From contig OZ018328.1 of NCBI GenBank assembly GCA_963969495.1, positions 5,075,886 through 5,139,885 on the forward strand: a stretch of 64,000 bases of DNA, in the 5' to 3' direction. This stretch comes from Ceratothoa steindachneri. Taxonomy: Eukaryota; Arthropoda; Malacostraca; Isopoda; Cymothoidae. Below, one piece after another: positions 45,190 to 55,548 of this stretch. A program made the position numbers and the translations under genes. The stretch's first letter is position 1; each line of letters opens with the position of its first letter. The notes below the pieces were generated by a model. It saw only the letters and a program-made list of their open reading frames with translations, was not told the origin of the DNA and ran no database searches.

Positions 45190-46110
45190 TCACCTTAACT
45201 ATATCCATACCTCTGTTACCCACTTTATATCTCCAATATTCTTGTCTTTTAATTCACGATTTCTTTTTTTCATTTCCTCCACTAGTACTTTTCTCTCTTC
45301 ACGGTCACTCCTACTCATGTCTTTGATGAAAATTTTATGTTCTTTACTTCTTCATCTGGTGATTCACCAAGTTAACTTGCTGGTTTCACTATTAGGGAGG
45401 CCATTCTTTCATTTTCAAACATTACCTTCATCAATCTCGATTTAGGCCTATCGTCATTCCCCATATTTCGGGTCTGGCTACCTAATCGTATAACATTTGT
45501 TATCTTGATCGGTTCCAAGTTAATATTAAAATTACTTACTAACATATTTTTAATTTTCTCAATATCTTCATGCTTCCTAACAGCCTTATCATTACTGTCT
45601 GACCTTACAATGCCAGTGAACATCACATTCTTTGCTCTTACTTCTCTATCTTTAATATTAGCCCATTTTCTCTGTACTTTTATTTCAATGTTATCATCTA
45701 AGCATCTAGTAATTTCATCAGATACCGAATTCTCAATTACATCAACCTGCTGGGTGACTCTTTCCTCTAACTTTTCTATCCTGTTGGAATTTTCATCAAC
45801 CTTCTGTCTAATTGGGCTTTATCTGTTTCAGGATCTCCTTAGAGAATATCTTGCAGTGGTTAAAGTCACAATAGTATGACATATTCTGGATTTGGCTAGC
45901 TAATTTGCTGAACATTTGATAAGAATCAACGGACATACCTTCACATCTTGCATTGTACCAATAATTGCAGTAATCACAATATAAACCATCCCTATTTTTA
46001 CCTGTGCTCGTCACAAACTCCTCACGATGGTCACAAAAACATCCCGAGCTCTAGAACTACCCGAGGCTCCATTTTAATTTTTTTTATCAACAAGATCTAG
46101 TGTCGGTTTC
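45190..46110 (-). pseudogene. LINE C ORF1 with PHD-type finger and RRM-like domain
   Basis: In order on the minus strand: a Cys/His cluster starting near 46070 and continuing 'GLYCDYCNYWYNARCEGMS' (46014-45900) to 'YYCDFNHC', which fits a PHD-type zinc finger; a coiled-coil-like basic/acidic stretch (45800-45700); then 'NVMFTGIVRSDSNDK', 'LEPIKITNVIRLGS' and 'RPKSRLMKVMFENE' (45626-45400), an RRM-like RNA-binding fold. Frameshifts separate the parts. The finger plus RRM design differs from the esterase ORF1s of LINE A and B, so this is a third family. Confidence 0.75.
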
Positions 46111-47180
46111 CCATTCGCATTTCCAGTCGATTTATTTTGTTCATCTCTATTATTATCCTTGTCTTTCTTTCCAGATATCGGCAGCATGTTATTATCTTTG
46201 CTTATTTTCTCAACTAAAACAAATTATGCAAGATTTACAGTAGACAATTCCAATAATAACAGGAAGCGTGAAAAACACGTCCTTCTTCCACGGTACCTTT
46301 ACCCATTCCTAGTAAATAGTGTCAGCTTAAAAAGTATACGGATGGAGTTTCGAACTGCCCGCCCAACGATTGCCGGGCAAGCGCGCTAAATATAGTAAGG
46401 ACATTGTTTTTGTTAAATTTACATACATTAATCACTATAATAAAAACAATAATTTATATTTTTATGCTAAAAACACTGAAAATAAACTTGTTTAAATTAC
46501 GAAAGCGTGATAAATAATATAGCAGGTAAATATATCATATATGTGGGGTTGCTAACAGGTCACATTAAATAGTAATTACTACATATTTTAAAGAAAATTT
46601 ACTAGGGGAACTAATACTATGCTAAGTAAAACGCCAAATACTTTAATGTAGCCAAATTTATTAATTTTACATACAACGATTGATTTTGAATTAAATTATA
46701 CCGCCTATAAATAAACCAATAACACGAAAACACGATTCTATGTTTTGCTGAATAGCCTTACAGATGATAACAAAAGACACTCAAGATTTTATGTACACGT
46801 ATAGAGTTGTCGACCATAAGAACTTTTTAAAAACAATTCAATACCATATAAATCAGAATTGATCAGGTTGATATTGTCAGGTATAGGTTCGAGGGCCTTT
46901 CATCAGACCCAAAATACAAATCAGCTGAGGCCTGAGATATTCTTCTAAATTACTCCACAATCCTGATTGTCCTGCTGCGATTTGAGTGTGGTAAAAAAGA
47001 TAATAGATGATAAGAGAATAAGAATAGTAAGAGGAACAAAGAAATTTTTGTAGTGTGTGTGGAAGAAGAGAAATGAACAAGGCTATTAAATTATTTATTT
47101 CTACTTTGTTAAAGCTAATGTTGCTAATAATATTCTCCGAGATACCGTTTGTATATCAAGTCAGTTTATGTGTCGGGTGT
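46111..47180. other. AT-rich intergenic region
   Basis: No gene. On the minus strand at about 46335-46395 a 'GTTCGAAAC' box and a GC-rich stem resemble the 3' half of a tRNA or tRNA-derived SINE, but an intact cloverleaf was not seen. Confidence 0.4.
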
Positions 47181-47640
47181 TCGTTATACATATTCGTCCA
47201 ATTAATGACTTTGTCTGTGTTGTATGGAATACCGGTTATATTGGTGATCTTCACCTTGAATCAGTTCAAAGAAAGGACAAAAAAAGTTAGTGGCTTGAAG
47301 GATCTCTCATATCAGGAAAGATTATCAAGATTGGGTTTGTAGGCCATGAATGGTCTTTTGCAGTCTCCTTTTCTTATGTTCTTTTCTTATGTAAAGGCCG
47401 TCTTATTCGTGCTGACTTAATAATGGTTTGGAAATTCTAAATGATCATTGCACTCAATTGGCTGACGTATTCAACTGCAGAGGTCTTGATCTAACTACAG
47501 GTCACAATAAAAAAAAAATCTGTCCCTCCTCACAATAGTGATGTCAGAGCTCGCTTCTTGGCCATTCATGGCCAAGTGTAGGCCATGAATGGTCTTTTGC
47601 AGTCTCCTTCTTTTCTTATGTTCTTCTCACTTAGAACTAT
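47181..47640 (+). pseudogene. Patchwork of LINE C-terminal fragments and two LINE B 3' ends
   Basis: Pieces such as 'SGLKDLSYQERLSRLGL' (47289-47340) and 'GRLIRADLIMVWK' (47400-47440) are LINE RT C-termini. Each is followed by a short LINE B 3' end, 'TAGGCCATGAATGG' at 47340 and again at 47579, with TTCTTATG-type tails. The pattern shows separate 5'-truncated insertions into older LINE sequence. Confidence 0.7.
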
Positions 47641-47644
47641 CAAT

Positions 47645-48358
47645 GGTAAATATGTAGACGAGCGGGTAAATTTGTAGATTATCAGCGCAAACGATGGGAC
47701 GTACTATTTCGTCCGTGTTCCAAAATGTTTCACGTTTTTGGAATAAATTTAAGTTGACGGCTCGTGTGGGGGTAAACACAATGGGGGGACTACACTACGA
47801 TGATCCTGAGTTTCATTAAATTGGGGGGGGTACAGCCCCCCAGTATATAATCCTAATTGTTTATAGAATAATAATTCAAAAAGGACTCAAACGCGCATGA
47901 ATATTCTGACACGAGTGAACGATAATATTTACACACAAATTTTTTTTCTGGCCAGGCCGCTAATCTACATATTTACCGACGAGTGGCCCGGCCTGGAAAA
48001 ATTTATATTGTGTAAATATTATCGTTCACCCGTGTCATTTCTGATGTCATACTCCACCCCGACCCCTATTATAATTTGCAAAACGATTAAAGGTGCTGAC
48101 ATGATGTAGTTAAAGCATTCACCCCTGTAAACGTCAGAACATTATAAAAATTAGGATTATATACTGGGGGGTTGTGCCCCCAGACCCCCCCCCAATTTAA
48201 TGAAACTCAGGATCATCGTAGTGCGGTCCACGCATCGTGTTTCCCCCCCCCCCCCCATGAGCCGTCCCCTATAAATGTACTCCAAAAATGTGAAACATTT
48301 TGGAACACGGATGAAATAGTACATCTTATCGGCCGGGCCGCTCGTCTACATATTTACC
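47645..48358. mobile_element. Two hAT-like MITEs in inverted orientation (fold-back structure)
   Basis: 47645-47977 has GGTAAATATG and CATATTTACC ends and matches the 309 bp MITE at 15481. From 47978 to 48358 a second copy runs in the opposite direction, with 'ACTGGGGGGTTGTGCCCCCAG' mirrored against 'GCCCCCCAGT'. The whole 714 bp can fold on itself. The outer 8 bp flanks do not match each other, so the pair did not insert as one unit, or the flanks have decayed. Confidence 0.8.
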
Positions 48359-48539
48359 CTAACTAGTATTAAAGAAGTCTCTTGTTATCATTTATGAATG
48401 CTACAATGAGTAATTTATATATTTTTAGATGTCCACCCATCTAAAAATTACATTAGACATGTATTACTATACAAGTTTCCTAAAAGTTTATATGCAAGTA
48501 CAGCAGCAAAATCAATTTAGATCACTTATGGGGATGATG

Positions 48540-48905
48540 CAGTAAATAACATAACATAATTTCACGGATGACAAAAGCCACAAGGGCCTATCAAAGGTCA
48601 TCCGCATCCATCAGAACCCACCCACAAAAAGCACCATCACCAGGGAAAGACAAAATCAAAGTACCCCACAATATACATTTTTTTTTAAGAGCTCAATCAT
48701 ATCCCCTCTCACACACCTCCTTTCGAACGAGAATATATTGAATAACCTCAGTCTATCTATATATTCAAGGTGCCTCAGGGAAGGAATAATCTTTGTTGCC
48801 CTCCATTGCACTGACTCGAGAAGACTAATATCGTGTCTAAAATGTGGGGACCAGGCCTGTACACAGTACTCTAGATGTGGCCTAACAAGAGTTATAGAGT
48901 TTAAG
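48540..48905 (-). pseudogene. LINE A 3' fragment (RT C-terminus and 3' UTR), left part
   Basis: Minus-strand frame 48656-48916 reads 'RPHLEYCVQAWSPHF', 'LLESVQWRATKIIPSLRHLEY' and 'SFERRCVRGDMIELL', close to LINE A ORF2. Below it a large internal deletion joins directly to the 3' stem-loop and tail (48543-48640). Its right side is cut by a LINE B 3' end and resumes at 49251. Confidence 0.85.
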
Positions 48906-49250
48906 AATAGGCTCACTAGACATGTGATAGAAGCCTCCTCTCTGGGTAGTTTTAAGAATAGATTAGATAAATATATGAATGAAGCTGCTAGATGGGACTG
49001 ACTTTTTTATGTACATATGTATATATTTTTCTAAGGAGTGGGGAGATTATTTTGCGGTTGCATGAATGGACATAATCCTCTGGATGCATTTTATGTATAT
49101 TGTAGATTAGATCTGACAAACTCCTGTAAAGGGTGACAATGTTGATGACTTTTCTCTGGTAAGAAATCTTTTGTGTGTTGACTGGAACAGGAGCTGCCAA
49201 GTGTAGGCCATGAATGGTCTTTTGCAATCTCCTTCTTTTCTTATGTTCTT
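48906..49250 (+). mobile_element. LINE B 3' end, 5'-truncated, inserted in LINE A
   Basis: Starts in 'RLTRHVIEASSLGSFKNRLDKYM', contains the ORF2 stop, and has the full 3' UTR matching 58490-58835. It ends in repeated TTCTTATG. LINE A sequence continues at 49251 ('TTACTTTTGTAACTGAC') with only a few bases lost at the target. Confidence 0.88.
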
Positions 49251-49690
49251 ATGTTCTTACTTTTGTAACTGACATTTCTCTTAATGAAACCCACAAGGGC
49301 CTTTCAAAGGTCATCACCATCTATCAAAAATCACCCACAAAATGCATCCATAGCATTGTGTCAGATCATGCATCTACAATATACAATTTAAACAATCTAT
49401 AGGATTGTGTCCAATCATGCATCTACAATATACAATTCAACCCATATCTAGGAATATGTCAAAAACAAAAAGCATCATCATCAAAACTCATCAAAATCAG
49501 TCATAATATACAATAATAAAAAAATGTATCCATAGGAATGAGTCCAGAATACCCCTCCTTCGCAAGTTAACCCTCCTTCCCCATATAATCATCTTCTCTA
49601 CGTTTGAAAACATTTAAGTTTGGACTATCTACTGTCTCAGATGGCAAATTATTTCAGTAATCTACCATTATTGATGAAAAAGTATTTTCT
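49251..49690 (-). pseudogene. LINE A-like fragments with altered 3' UTR
   Basis: A short piece of LINE A RT is followed by a variant tail containing 'CACAAGGGCCT(T)TCAAAGGTCATC'. Then comes another C-terminal piece near 49600-49690 ('FRCRFDVRKYFF'-like). Several small truncated copies are probably stacked. Confidence 0.6.
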
Positions 49691-49696
49691 AACATC

Positions 49697-50122
49697 GAAC
49701 CTACACCTAAACATAAACATAAACATAATTACACGGATGACAAAAGCCACAAGGGCCTATCAAAGGTCATCCGACTCTGCAAAACCCACCCACAAAAAGC
49801 ACCATCACCAGGGGAAGACAAAATCAAAGTCTCCCACAATATAATATAACGGATGACAAAAGCCACAAGGGCTCATCATAGGTCATCCGAGTCAAGCGCC
49901 CTCTTTTTCAAGGCATAACATAACATAACATAATTACACGGATGACAAAAGCCACAAGGGCCTATCAAAGGTCATCCGCCTCCGTCAAAACCCACCCACA
50001 AAAGGCACCATCACCAGGGGAAGACAAAATCAAAGTCCCCCACAATATAATATAACGGATGACAAAAGCCACAAGGGCTCATCATAGGTCATCCGAGTCA
50101 AGCGGCCTCTTTTTCAAGGCAC
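49697..50122 (-). repeat. Two successive LINE A 3' UTR units with paired stem-loops
   Basis: Units 49697-49912 and 49913-50122 each contain two 40 bp stem-loops whose ends are CGGATGAC and GTCATCCG. They begin (plus strand) with AACATAACATAA-type tails. The second unit is the tail of the LINE A copy that follows. The first is a separate truncated insertion or a duplication. Confidence 0.8.
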
Positions 50123-51510
50123 CCAAACTCCCAGGAAAACTACATCCAGAGGATTGCATCCAGAAACAAGGGTATCACCAATCAAGGCTTGTCAAGAACT
50201 AAATCCTGCAGCTATAGATATATACAAACAAAATTAATATATACAAAACTTAGGAACCATCACAACCTTCCCTTCCCATAAACTCATCCAACCTACTCTT
50301 AAATACATTTAGATTTGGACTACCTACTACCCTCTGCGGCAATTTGTTCCAGAAGTCTACCACTCTATTGGTGAAAAAATACTTTCTCAAATCCAACCTA
50401 CACCCTTGCTTTTTAATTTTCAAGTGGTGACCTCTAGTCCGATTTCCATCATCTAACTCAAAAAACTTGCTAACATCCAATTTATCTATCCCGGAAAAAA
50501 TTTTAAAGAGCTCAATCATATCCCCTCTCACACACCTCCTTTTGAACGAGAACATATTTAATACCCTCAGTCTATCTTCATATTCAAGGTGCCTCAGGGA
50601 AGGAATAATCTTTGTTGCCCTCCGTTGCACTGACTCAAGAAGGTTAATATCGTGTCTAAAATGTGGGGACCATGCCTGTATACAGTACTCTAGATGTGGC
50701 CTAACATAAGAGTTATAGAGTTTAAGAATAACCTCCTTACTTTTGTAACTGACATTTCTCTTAATAAAACCCAGCACTCTATTTGCCCTATTTCTTGCTT
50801 CAATACACTGCTTAGAAAACCTTAATGACTTATCTATTACTACTCCTAGATCTTTCTCATCCTCTACTGAGCTCAGCCAATGCCCATCCATTTCATAGTT
50901 AAATTCTCTATTATCTTTTCCCATGTTAATAACTTTGCACTTATCAAGGTTGAAAGTCATTTGCCACTTATGTGCCCAGGATAACAATTTATTTAAGTCC
51001 CCCTGCACTTTAAAATTATCATCAATATCTTTAACTACAGCTGCTAATTTGGTATCATCCGCAAAAATTGACACTTTATTATTAACTGCCTCCCCAAGAT
51101 CGTTTATATAGATGACAAATAATAATGGACCAAGAACTGATCCCTGAGGAACCCCACTGATAACATCCCTCCACTCTGACTTTACACCATTTAGCACTAC
51201 CCTTTGCTTCCTGTCTTTCAGCCACTCAGCTATCCAATTTGAAACACCCCCACATATCCCAATCATTTTTAATTTATGAACTAGTCTCCTGTGTGGTACC
51301 TTATCAAATGCTTTACTAAAATCTAAGTAAATTATATCTACATTCTCTCCTTTATCTACTTGATCTGTTACAAACTCCAGAAAGTCTAGTAAGTTAGTCA
51401 AACATGATCTACCTGATCTAAACCCATGCTGAGCATCGCTGATTAACCCCTCCCTCTCTAGATGTTGGCAAATCCCTTTTTTAACTATTTTCTCAAGAAT
51501 TTTACAGACT
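50123..51510 (-). pseudogene. Duplicated 3' half of LINE A (1388 bp tandem copy)
   Basis: Contains a 383-codon ORF (50250-51401) identical in protein sequence to the C-terminal 383 residues of the neighbouring intact ORF2, plus the first part of the 3' UTR. It includes 'DIIYLDFSKAFDKVPH' and 'FADD', but lacks the endonuclease and RT entry. The copy is exactly offset by 1388 bp from 51511-52898, so it arose by tandem duplication, not by a new insertion. About seven base differences were noticed. Confidence 0.92.
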
Positions 51511-52898
51511 CCAAACTCCCAGGAAAACTACATCCAGAGGATTGCATCCAGAAACAAGTGTATCACCAATCAAGGCTTGTCAACAACTAAATCATGCAGC
51601 TATAGATATATACAAACAATATTAATATATACAAAACTTAGGAACCATCACAACCTTCCCTTCCCATAAACTCATCCAACCTACTCTTAAATACATTTAG
51701 ATTTGGACTACCTACTACCCTCTGCGGCAATTTGTTCCAGAAGTCTACCACTCTATTGGTGAAAAAATATTTTCTTAAATCCAACCTACACCCTTGCTTT
51801 TTAATTTTCAAGTGGTGACCTCTAGTCCGATTTCCATCATCTAACTCAAAAAACTTGCTAACATCCAATTTATCTATCCCGGAAAAAATTTTAAAGAGCT
51901 CAATCATATCCCCTCTCACACACCTCCTTTTGAACGAGAACATATTTAATACCCTCAGTCTATCTTCATATTCAAGGTGCCTCAGGGAAGGAATAATCTT
52001 TGTTGCCCTCCGTTGCACTGACTCAAGAAGGTTAATATCGTGTCTAAAATGTGGGGACCATGCCTGTATACAGTACTCTAGATGTGGCCTAACATAAGAG
52101 TTATAGAGTTTAAGAATAACCTCCTTACTTTTGTAACTGACATTTCTCTTAATAAAACCCAGCACTCTATTTGCCCTATTTCTTGCTTCAATACACTGCT
52201 TAGAAAACCTTAATGACTTATCTATTACTACTCCTAGATCTTTCTCATCCTCTACTGAGCTCAGCCAATGCCCATCCATTTCATAGTTAAATTCTCTATT
52301 ATCTTTTCCCATGTTAATAACTTTGCACTTATCAAGGTTGAAAGTCATTTGCCACTTATGTGCCCAGGATAACAATTTATTTAAGTCCCCCTGCACTTTA
52401 AAATTATCATCAATATCTTTAACTACAGCTGCTAATTTGGTATCATCCGCAAAAATTGACACTTTATTATTAACTGCCTCCCCAAGATCGTTTATATAGA
52501 TGACAAATAATAATGGACCGAGAACTGATCCCTGAGGAACCCCACTGATAACATCCCTCCACTCTGACTTTACACCATTTAGCACTACCCTTTGCTTCCT
52601 GTCTTTCAGCCACTCAGCTATCCAATTTGAAACACCCCCACATATCCCAATCATTTTTAATTTATGAACTAGTCTCCTGTGTGGTACCTTATCAAATGCT
52701 TTACTAAAATCTAAGTAAATTATATCTACATTCTCTCCCTTATCTACTTGATCTGTTACAAACTCCAGAAAGTCTAGTAAGTTAGTCAAACATGATCTAC
52801 CTGATCTAAACCCATGCTGAGCATCGCTGATTAACCCCTCCCTCTCTAGATGTTGGCAAATCCCTTTTTTAACTATTTTCTCAAGAATTTTACAGACT
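51511..52898 (-). repeat. 1388 bp tandem duplication, unit 2
   Basis: The right copy of the duplicated segment; it is the authentic 3' half of the intact LINE A ORF2 with its 3' UTR start. The junction at 51510/51511 joins mid-RT to 3' UTR with at most 1-2 bp of overlap. Confidence 0.93.
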
Positions 52899-54541
52899 AC
52901 AGGAGTTAGGCTAACCGGTCTAAAGTTATTTGGATCCTCTTTACTACCCTTCTTGAAAATGGGGACTACATTTGCTCTCTTCCAATCATCGGGTATTTCT
53001 CCATATTCCAATGACCTAGTATATAACTTGTCCAGAGCTATTGAGATACTTTCTACCCCTTCTTTAAGTATCCTAGAATGAATATTATCAGGGCCGGAGG
53101 CCTTGGTAGTATCTAAATCACCTATTAGTCCTTTTATCATCCTCCGATCCACACAAATGTTAGTAAACACCTCTTTTCCTGACCTATGAGTACTATACAT
53201 AGGACTATTTAGTTTCTCTTTTGTAAATACTGATGCAAAATGACCATTTAGTACCTCAACTATTTCCTCATCAGTTTCTCTCACAAACCCTTCATATTTG
53301 ATAGGTCCTATTTTAACTCTGCCACACTTGTTATTAATTTTATAGTAACTAAAGAACTTTCTAGGATCTTTGTTGCTATCCTGAGCTAATTTAATTTCTG
53401 ACACCCTTTTGTTCTTCTTTATAATCTTATTTAACTCATTCCTAGCCATTCTATAATCACTTAAATTTTGAATATTATTTTGTACCTGTAATTTTTTATA
53501 TGCCCTTTTCTTCTCTGAAATTTTTCTAGCTATCTCCTGATTCCACCATAATGGTTTCCTACTTTTGTTCCTAATGGTCTTCATTGGGATACATTGTTTT
53601 TGGACTACATTTATTATATGCTTGAAAGTATCCCACATCCCATAAGCATTTTTAGCTCTGAATTCTATATCCCAGTCTACCAAATTTAGCAAGCTTCGAA
53701 GTTTTACATAATCTCCCTTATGAAAATTTGGAACTTTTTCAGCATTCTCAGTTATTTTACCCTTCTCAATTCCCAAGTTAAAACGAACTATCTGATGGTC
53801 ACTATTTCCCAATGCTTCCCCAACAGTCAATTCTTGAACTAAATGATCACTGTTAGAAAGTACTAAATCTAATATATTGTCCCCCCTCGTTGGCTCATTA
53901 ACAAATTGATTCAAAAAATTATCCTCAAAGCATTCTATGAACGTGCCACTTGTTCTATCCCTACCTATCATATTTTCCCAGTCCACAGAGTTTAAGTTGA
54001 AGTCCCCAATAATAACTGCATCTGTTTCACATCCCTTACTTATTTCCCTTATCATTAGTTCATCTATATCATCAGTCTGCCCAGGTGGCCTGTAAAAAGC
54101 TCCCAAATGCACCATTCTATTTTTACTGAACCTAATATCTATCCAAAGTGACTCAACTCCATCCTGCTTTATTGAAGTATTTAAACTTGAAACAATGTTG
54201 TTTTTTATATAGATAATTATTCCTCCACCAATCCTACCTGTCCTTTGACTAATGTACATATTATAGCCCTGTAAATCAAATTCACTTATAGTGTCACTAA
54301 ATTCTATTTCATTAACCCATGATTCAGTAACGCATAATATATCTATATCCTCATTGCTAATATAACTAAATAGCTCATCCTTCTTGTTTCTAAGACTACG
54401 AGCATTTGTATAGAAACAATTTAACCCCCCTATCCCTGAAGCACCTCTTGAAACTTGAATGACCTCACCTCTATCGCCTTGGAACCTATTTCTGTTATCT
54501 GCCAAGTCCATTCTACTTTCAGTACTATAATGTCCTCTCAT
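51638..54541 (-). CDS. LINE A ORF2: intact endonuclease-reverse transcriptase (CR1 group)
   Basis: An uninterrupted 967-residue frame. The endonuclease domain (about 40-255) has 'FYTNARS', Glu73 in 'TESW', 'GDFN' (179-182) and 'NSDHQ' (246-250). The RT (about 475-760) has 'KASGPDNI', 'PIFKKGS', 'RPVSLTP', 'HGFRSGRSC', motif A Asp611 in 'LDFSKAFD', 'SGVPQGSVLGPLLF' and catalytic 'FADD' (697-700). The C-terminal part with 'LLESVQRRATKI' is complete to '...GREGCDGS'. All catalytic residues are present, so the protein could be active. The element itself is broken because ORF1 is frameshifted and separated by the LINE B insertion. The ATG at 54541 follows 'TTAGGGAATT' and may be upstream-extended in the undisturbed element. 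Confidence 0.95.
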   Translation of the reverse strand: MRGHYSTESRMDLADNRNRFQGDRGEVIQVSRGASGIGGLNCFYTNARSLRNKKDELFSYISNEDIDILCVTESWVNEIEFSDTISEFDLQGYNMYISQRTGRIGGGIIIYIKNNIVSSLNTSIKQDGVESLWIDIRFSKNRMVHLGAFYRPPGQTDDIDELMIREISKGCETDAVIIGDFNLNSVDWENMIGRDRTSGTFIECFEDNFLNQFVNEPTRGDNILDLVLSNSDHLVQELTVGEALGNSDHQIVRFNLGIEKGKITENAEKVPNFHKGDYVKLRSLLNLVDWDIEFRAKNAYGMWDTFKHIINVVQKQCIPMKTIRNKSRKPLWWNQEIARKISEKKRAYKKLQVQNNIQNLSDYRMARNELNKIIKKNKRVSEIKLAQDSNKDPRKFFSYYKINNKCGRVKIGPIKYEGFVRETDEEIVEVLNGHFASVFTKEKLNSPMYSTHRSGKEVFTNICVDRRMIKGLIGDLDTTKASGPDNIHSRILKEGVESISIALDKLYTRSLEYGEIPDDWKRANVVPIFKKGSKEDPNNFRPVSLTPVVCKILEKIVKKGICQHLEREGLISDAQHGFRSGRSCLTNLLDFLEFVTDQVDKGENVDIIYLDFSKAFDKVPHRRLVHKLKMIGICGGVSNWIAEWLKDRKQRVVLNGVKSEWRDVISGVPQGSVLGPLLFVIYINDLGEAVNNKVSIFADDTKLAAVVKDIDDNFKVQGDLNKLLSWAHKWQMTFNLDKCKVINMGKDNREFNYEMDGHWLSSVEDEKDLGVVIDKSLRFSKQCIEARNRANRVLGFIKRNVSYKSKEVILKLYNSYVRPHLEYCIQAWSPHFRHDINLLESVQRRATKIIPSLRHLEYEDRLRVLNMFSFKRRCVRGDMIELFKIFSGIDKLDVSKFFELDDGNRTRGHHLKIKKQGCRLDLRKYFFTNRVVDFWNKLPQRVVGSPNLNVFKSRLDEFMGREGCDGS

Positions 54542-54573
54542 AATTCCCTAACCACTATTAGTTTGAAAGTAGT

Positions 54574-55548
54574 GTGTATGTGGTGTGTGATGCATGTGGA
54601 GTTGAAAGGAGAGTGAATGTAACTGAATGCCGTGTGTGTTTTCTGGAAGGGGAGGTTAGGAGGTTGAGTGGGGAATGTAAGAGGTTGAATGATTTGGTGT
54701 TTGAGGTGAGAAGAGATGCAAGTGTGCGATTGAAGGGTGAGATTAGTGCTAAGAGGGTGGAAGATAGGGCTAGGACTGGGAACCGTGTGGAAGTTGTGAG
54801 TGATGATGAATGGTGGGTGAAAATGGATAGGATAGATAAGTTAGGACAGGTTAGGTGTGTGAATGAGAGGGACATAGAACCTGTTAGGTTGACTAACAGA
54901 TTCAATGTCCTGAGAGAGGAAGAGTGTGAAAGTGATTTGCCTGGTGTGATTGTGGATGAAAGCAGGATGGGTGGTAGCGTGACTGAGAACAGGAGGGAGG
55001 GTAATGTTAGGCCAAGACAGAATAGGAGAATGACTGAGGTGCTAGTGATGGGTGACTCTCAGATTAGGTATTTAGATAGGAAGTTGAGTGATAGCAAGTG
55101 GAAGGGAATGAGAGTTTGTCTGCCGGGTGCTGGTGTAAGTGATGTTTGTGAGAGGTATGATAGGCTGGTTTCTGGGTGTGAGAGGGATGCAGTTGTGATT
55201 ACGCATGTGGGAGTGAATGATGTAAAGAAGGTGGGTACATGTGAGTTACGTGAGCAGTATAAAAGGTTAGTTGAAAGGATGAGTAAAAGCAGGGTAAAAG
55301 GTGTTGTTTCTGGTGTGCTTCCGAGATTGGATGTGGGGGTAGAATGGTTGTCGCGTGCAATTGGTTTGAATGAATTTGTGAAAGTACTGTGTGAGGAGCT
55401 AGGATTGGTGTTTGTAGATGTCTGGGGAGGGTTTTACGGGAATAGGAGGTTGTATGCGATGGATGGGCTCCATCTTAGTCGGGCAGGTGTTGAGGTTCTA
55501 TGGGGGGAGCTGGATAGTGTGATTAGGTCCTTATGGGTGGGAAACTAG
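54574..55548 (+). CDS. LINE B ORF1: zinc finger plus SGNH esterase domain (5' end truncated)
   Basis: About 324 residues; the first codon is GTG and the true start is probably lost with the 5' end. A Cys pair cluster (CxxC at 5-8, CxxC at 19-22) fits a small zinc finger. After a coiled-coil-like basic region comes an SGNH-hydrolase fold: 'VMGDSQIRYL' with Ser162, 'GAGVSD', 'VGVND' (212-216) and 'DGLHLS' with Asp297 and His300. Esterase ORF1s are known in CR1-type LINEs, where they act with RNA binding in the ribonucleoprotein; the substrate is unclear. It overlaps ORF2 by 16 bp, hinting at coupled translation. Confidence 0.9.
   Translation: MYVVCDACGVERRVNVTECRVCFLEGEVRRLSGECKRLNDLVFEVRRDASVRLKGEISAKRVEDRARTGNRVEVVSDDEWWVKMDRIDKLGQVRCVNERDIEPVRLTNRFNVLREEECESDLPGVIVDESRMGGSVTENRREGNVRPRQNRRMTEVLVMGDSQIRYLDRKLSDSKWKGMRVCLPGAGVSDVCERYDRLVSGCERDAVVITHVGVNDVKKVGTCELREQYKRLVERMSKSRVKGVVSGVLPRLDVGVEWLSRAIGLNEFVKVLCEELGLVFVDVWGGFYGNRRLYAMDGLHLSRAGVEVLWGELDSVIRSLWVGN

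Noticed and set aside
46335..46395. tRNA-like 3' half on the minus strand
   Set aside because: A GTTCGAA box and GC stem are present, but no acceptor stem or clear anticodon arm could be drawn; possibly a SINE relic.
49720..50100. Possible CRISPR-like direct repeats
   Set aside because: The spaced 40 bp repeats are stem-loops of LINE 3' UTRs in a eukaryotic genome; the spacers are themselves repeated.
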